Assembly: GCA_013041975.1 (NCBI GenBank)
Contig: JABDQZ010000343.1
Location: forward strand, 1 to 13,813
Source of the DNA: Gammaproteobacteria bacterium
Lineage (GTDB): Bacteria > Pseudomonadota > Gammaproteobacteria > Chromatiales > Chromatiaceae
Length of the DNA stretch: 13,813 bases
Reading direction: 5' to 3'
The notes under the pieces were generated by a model. It was not told the origin of the DNA and ran no database searches. It saw nothing but the letters and a program-made list of their open reading frames with translations. Positions within the stretch are counted from its first letter, which is position 1, and the number at the start of each line of letters is the position of its first letter. Shown one piece after another: positions 13,551-13,813 of this stretch. The position numbers and the translations under genes were made by a program.

Positions 13551-13813
13551 GTTCATTTTGGAGTAACTGGATCACTGTAATCACAGTGGGCAACATTTTG
13601 GCCTGTGTATGGCTGATCTGGTGGACAATGAAAAAACGCGACGGGGAATCCGCTGAGGGTGACGTTACCGGTCATGCCTGGGATGGCGACCTGCAGGAGT
13701 ATAACAACCCACTGCCGCGCTGGTGGCTGTGGATGTTCTACATCACTATTATCTTTGCACTCGGATACCTTTACCTTTACCCAGGTCTGGGCACTTACAA
13801 AGGCGCCTTGGAC
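13547..13813 (+). CDS. ccoP: cbb3-type cytochrome c oxidase subunit III (CcoP), N-terminal part
   Basis: Open from the ATG at 13547 to the window edge, 89 residues seen. The ATG overlaps the ccoQ stop by four bases, and GGGAG (13534-13538) is the ribosome site. Two membrane helices (about 8-28 and 59-79) flank a loop with the CcoP/FixP signature G-H-x-W-D-G-D-L-Q-E-Y-N-N-P-L-P-R-W-W (42-60). The two CxxCH haem-binding cytochrome c domains expected in the periplasmic part lie beyond the edge. CcoP accepts electrons from soluble or membrane cytochromes c and passes them to CcoO. A full protein of roughly 300 residues is usual; assembly genes ccoGHIS often follow. Confidence 0.96.
   Translation, partial: MSSFWSNWITVITVGNILACVWLIWWTMKKRDGESAEGDVTGHAWDGDLQEYNNPLPRWWLWMFYITIIFALGYLYLYPGLGTYKGALD

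Overview
The window looks like a chromosomal segment from a free-living or host-associated sulfur-oxidising gammaproteobacterium of moderate GC (roughly mid-40s percent by eye). Three things point that way: the ftsB-ispD and ispF-truD gene pairs and the pyrG-kdsA-eno run typical of Gammaproteobacteria, DUF3581 (a family I associate with this class), and a Gly/Tyr-rich secreted protein that resembles sulfur globule envelope proteins. I cannot name the genus from sequence alone.

Layout. Left edge (1-1039, + strand): the 3' end of an HDOD-domain gene, then a DUF3581 gene. Then truD and ispF on the - strand (1024-2548), and a divergent YjjV-type TatD hydrolase (+, 2615-3391). A long - strand block (3375-9429) reads, in transcription order, pyrG, kdsA, eno, ftsB, ispD, a DUF4202 gene and a bacteriohemerythrin. 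It makes CTP, KDO for lipopolysaccharide, glycolytic PEP (also a KdsA substrate), a divisome subunit and an isoprenoid precursor. The right third (9692-13813, + strand) holds the sulfur globule-like protein with a strong intrinsic terminator, a four-cysteine Fnr regulator, and the cbb3 cytochrome oxidase operon ccoNOQP, cut by the window edge inside ccoP. ccoQ and the ccoP fragment are short reading frames found by direct translation.

How it fits together. The right third and the hemerythrin form a low-oxygen theme. The Fnr protein has the Fe-S cysteines and recognition-helix residues of E. coli FNR at a constant offset of -4. Three FNR-type palindromes (TTGAT-N4-ATCAA) lie in the window: a perfect one upstream of fnr, a perfect one upstream of ccoN, and a one-mismatch copy upstream of the hemerythrin gene. 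The last two have a plausible -10 element at class II spacing. I infer a local oxygen-responsive circuit: Fnr controls itself, a high-affinity oxidase and an O2-binding protein, beside a probable sulfur-storage protein. Other notable points are a metal-dependent type KdsA with all four metal ligands visible, an unusual CxxC-containing insertion in CcoO, a split ispD/ispF pair, and a hydratase-like motif in DUF3581. I see no tRNA, rRNA, CRISPR array, insertion sequence or phage gene. No gene-free stretch exceeds 300 bases; the longest (9430-9691, 11078-11308, 10136-10318) are described in the feature list.
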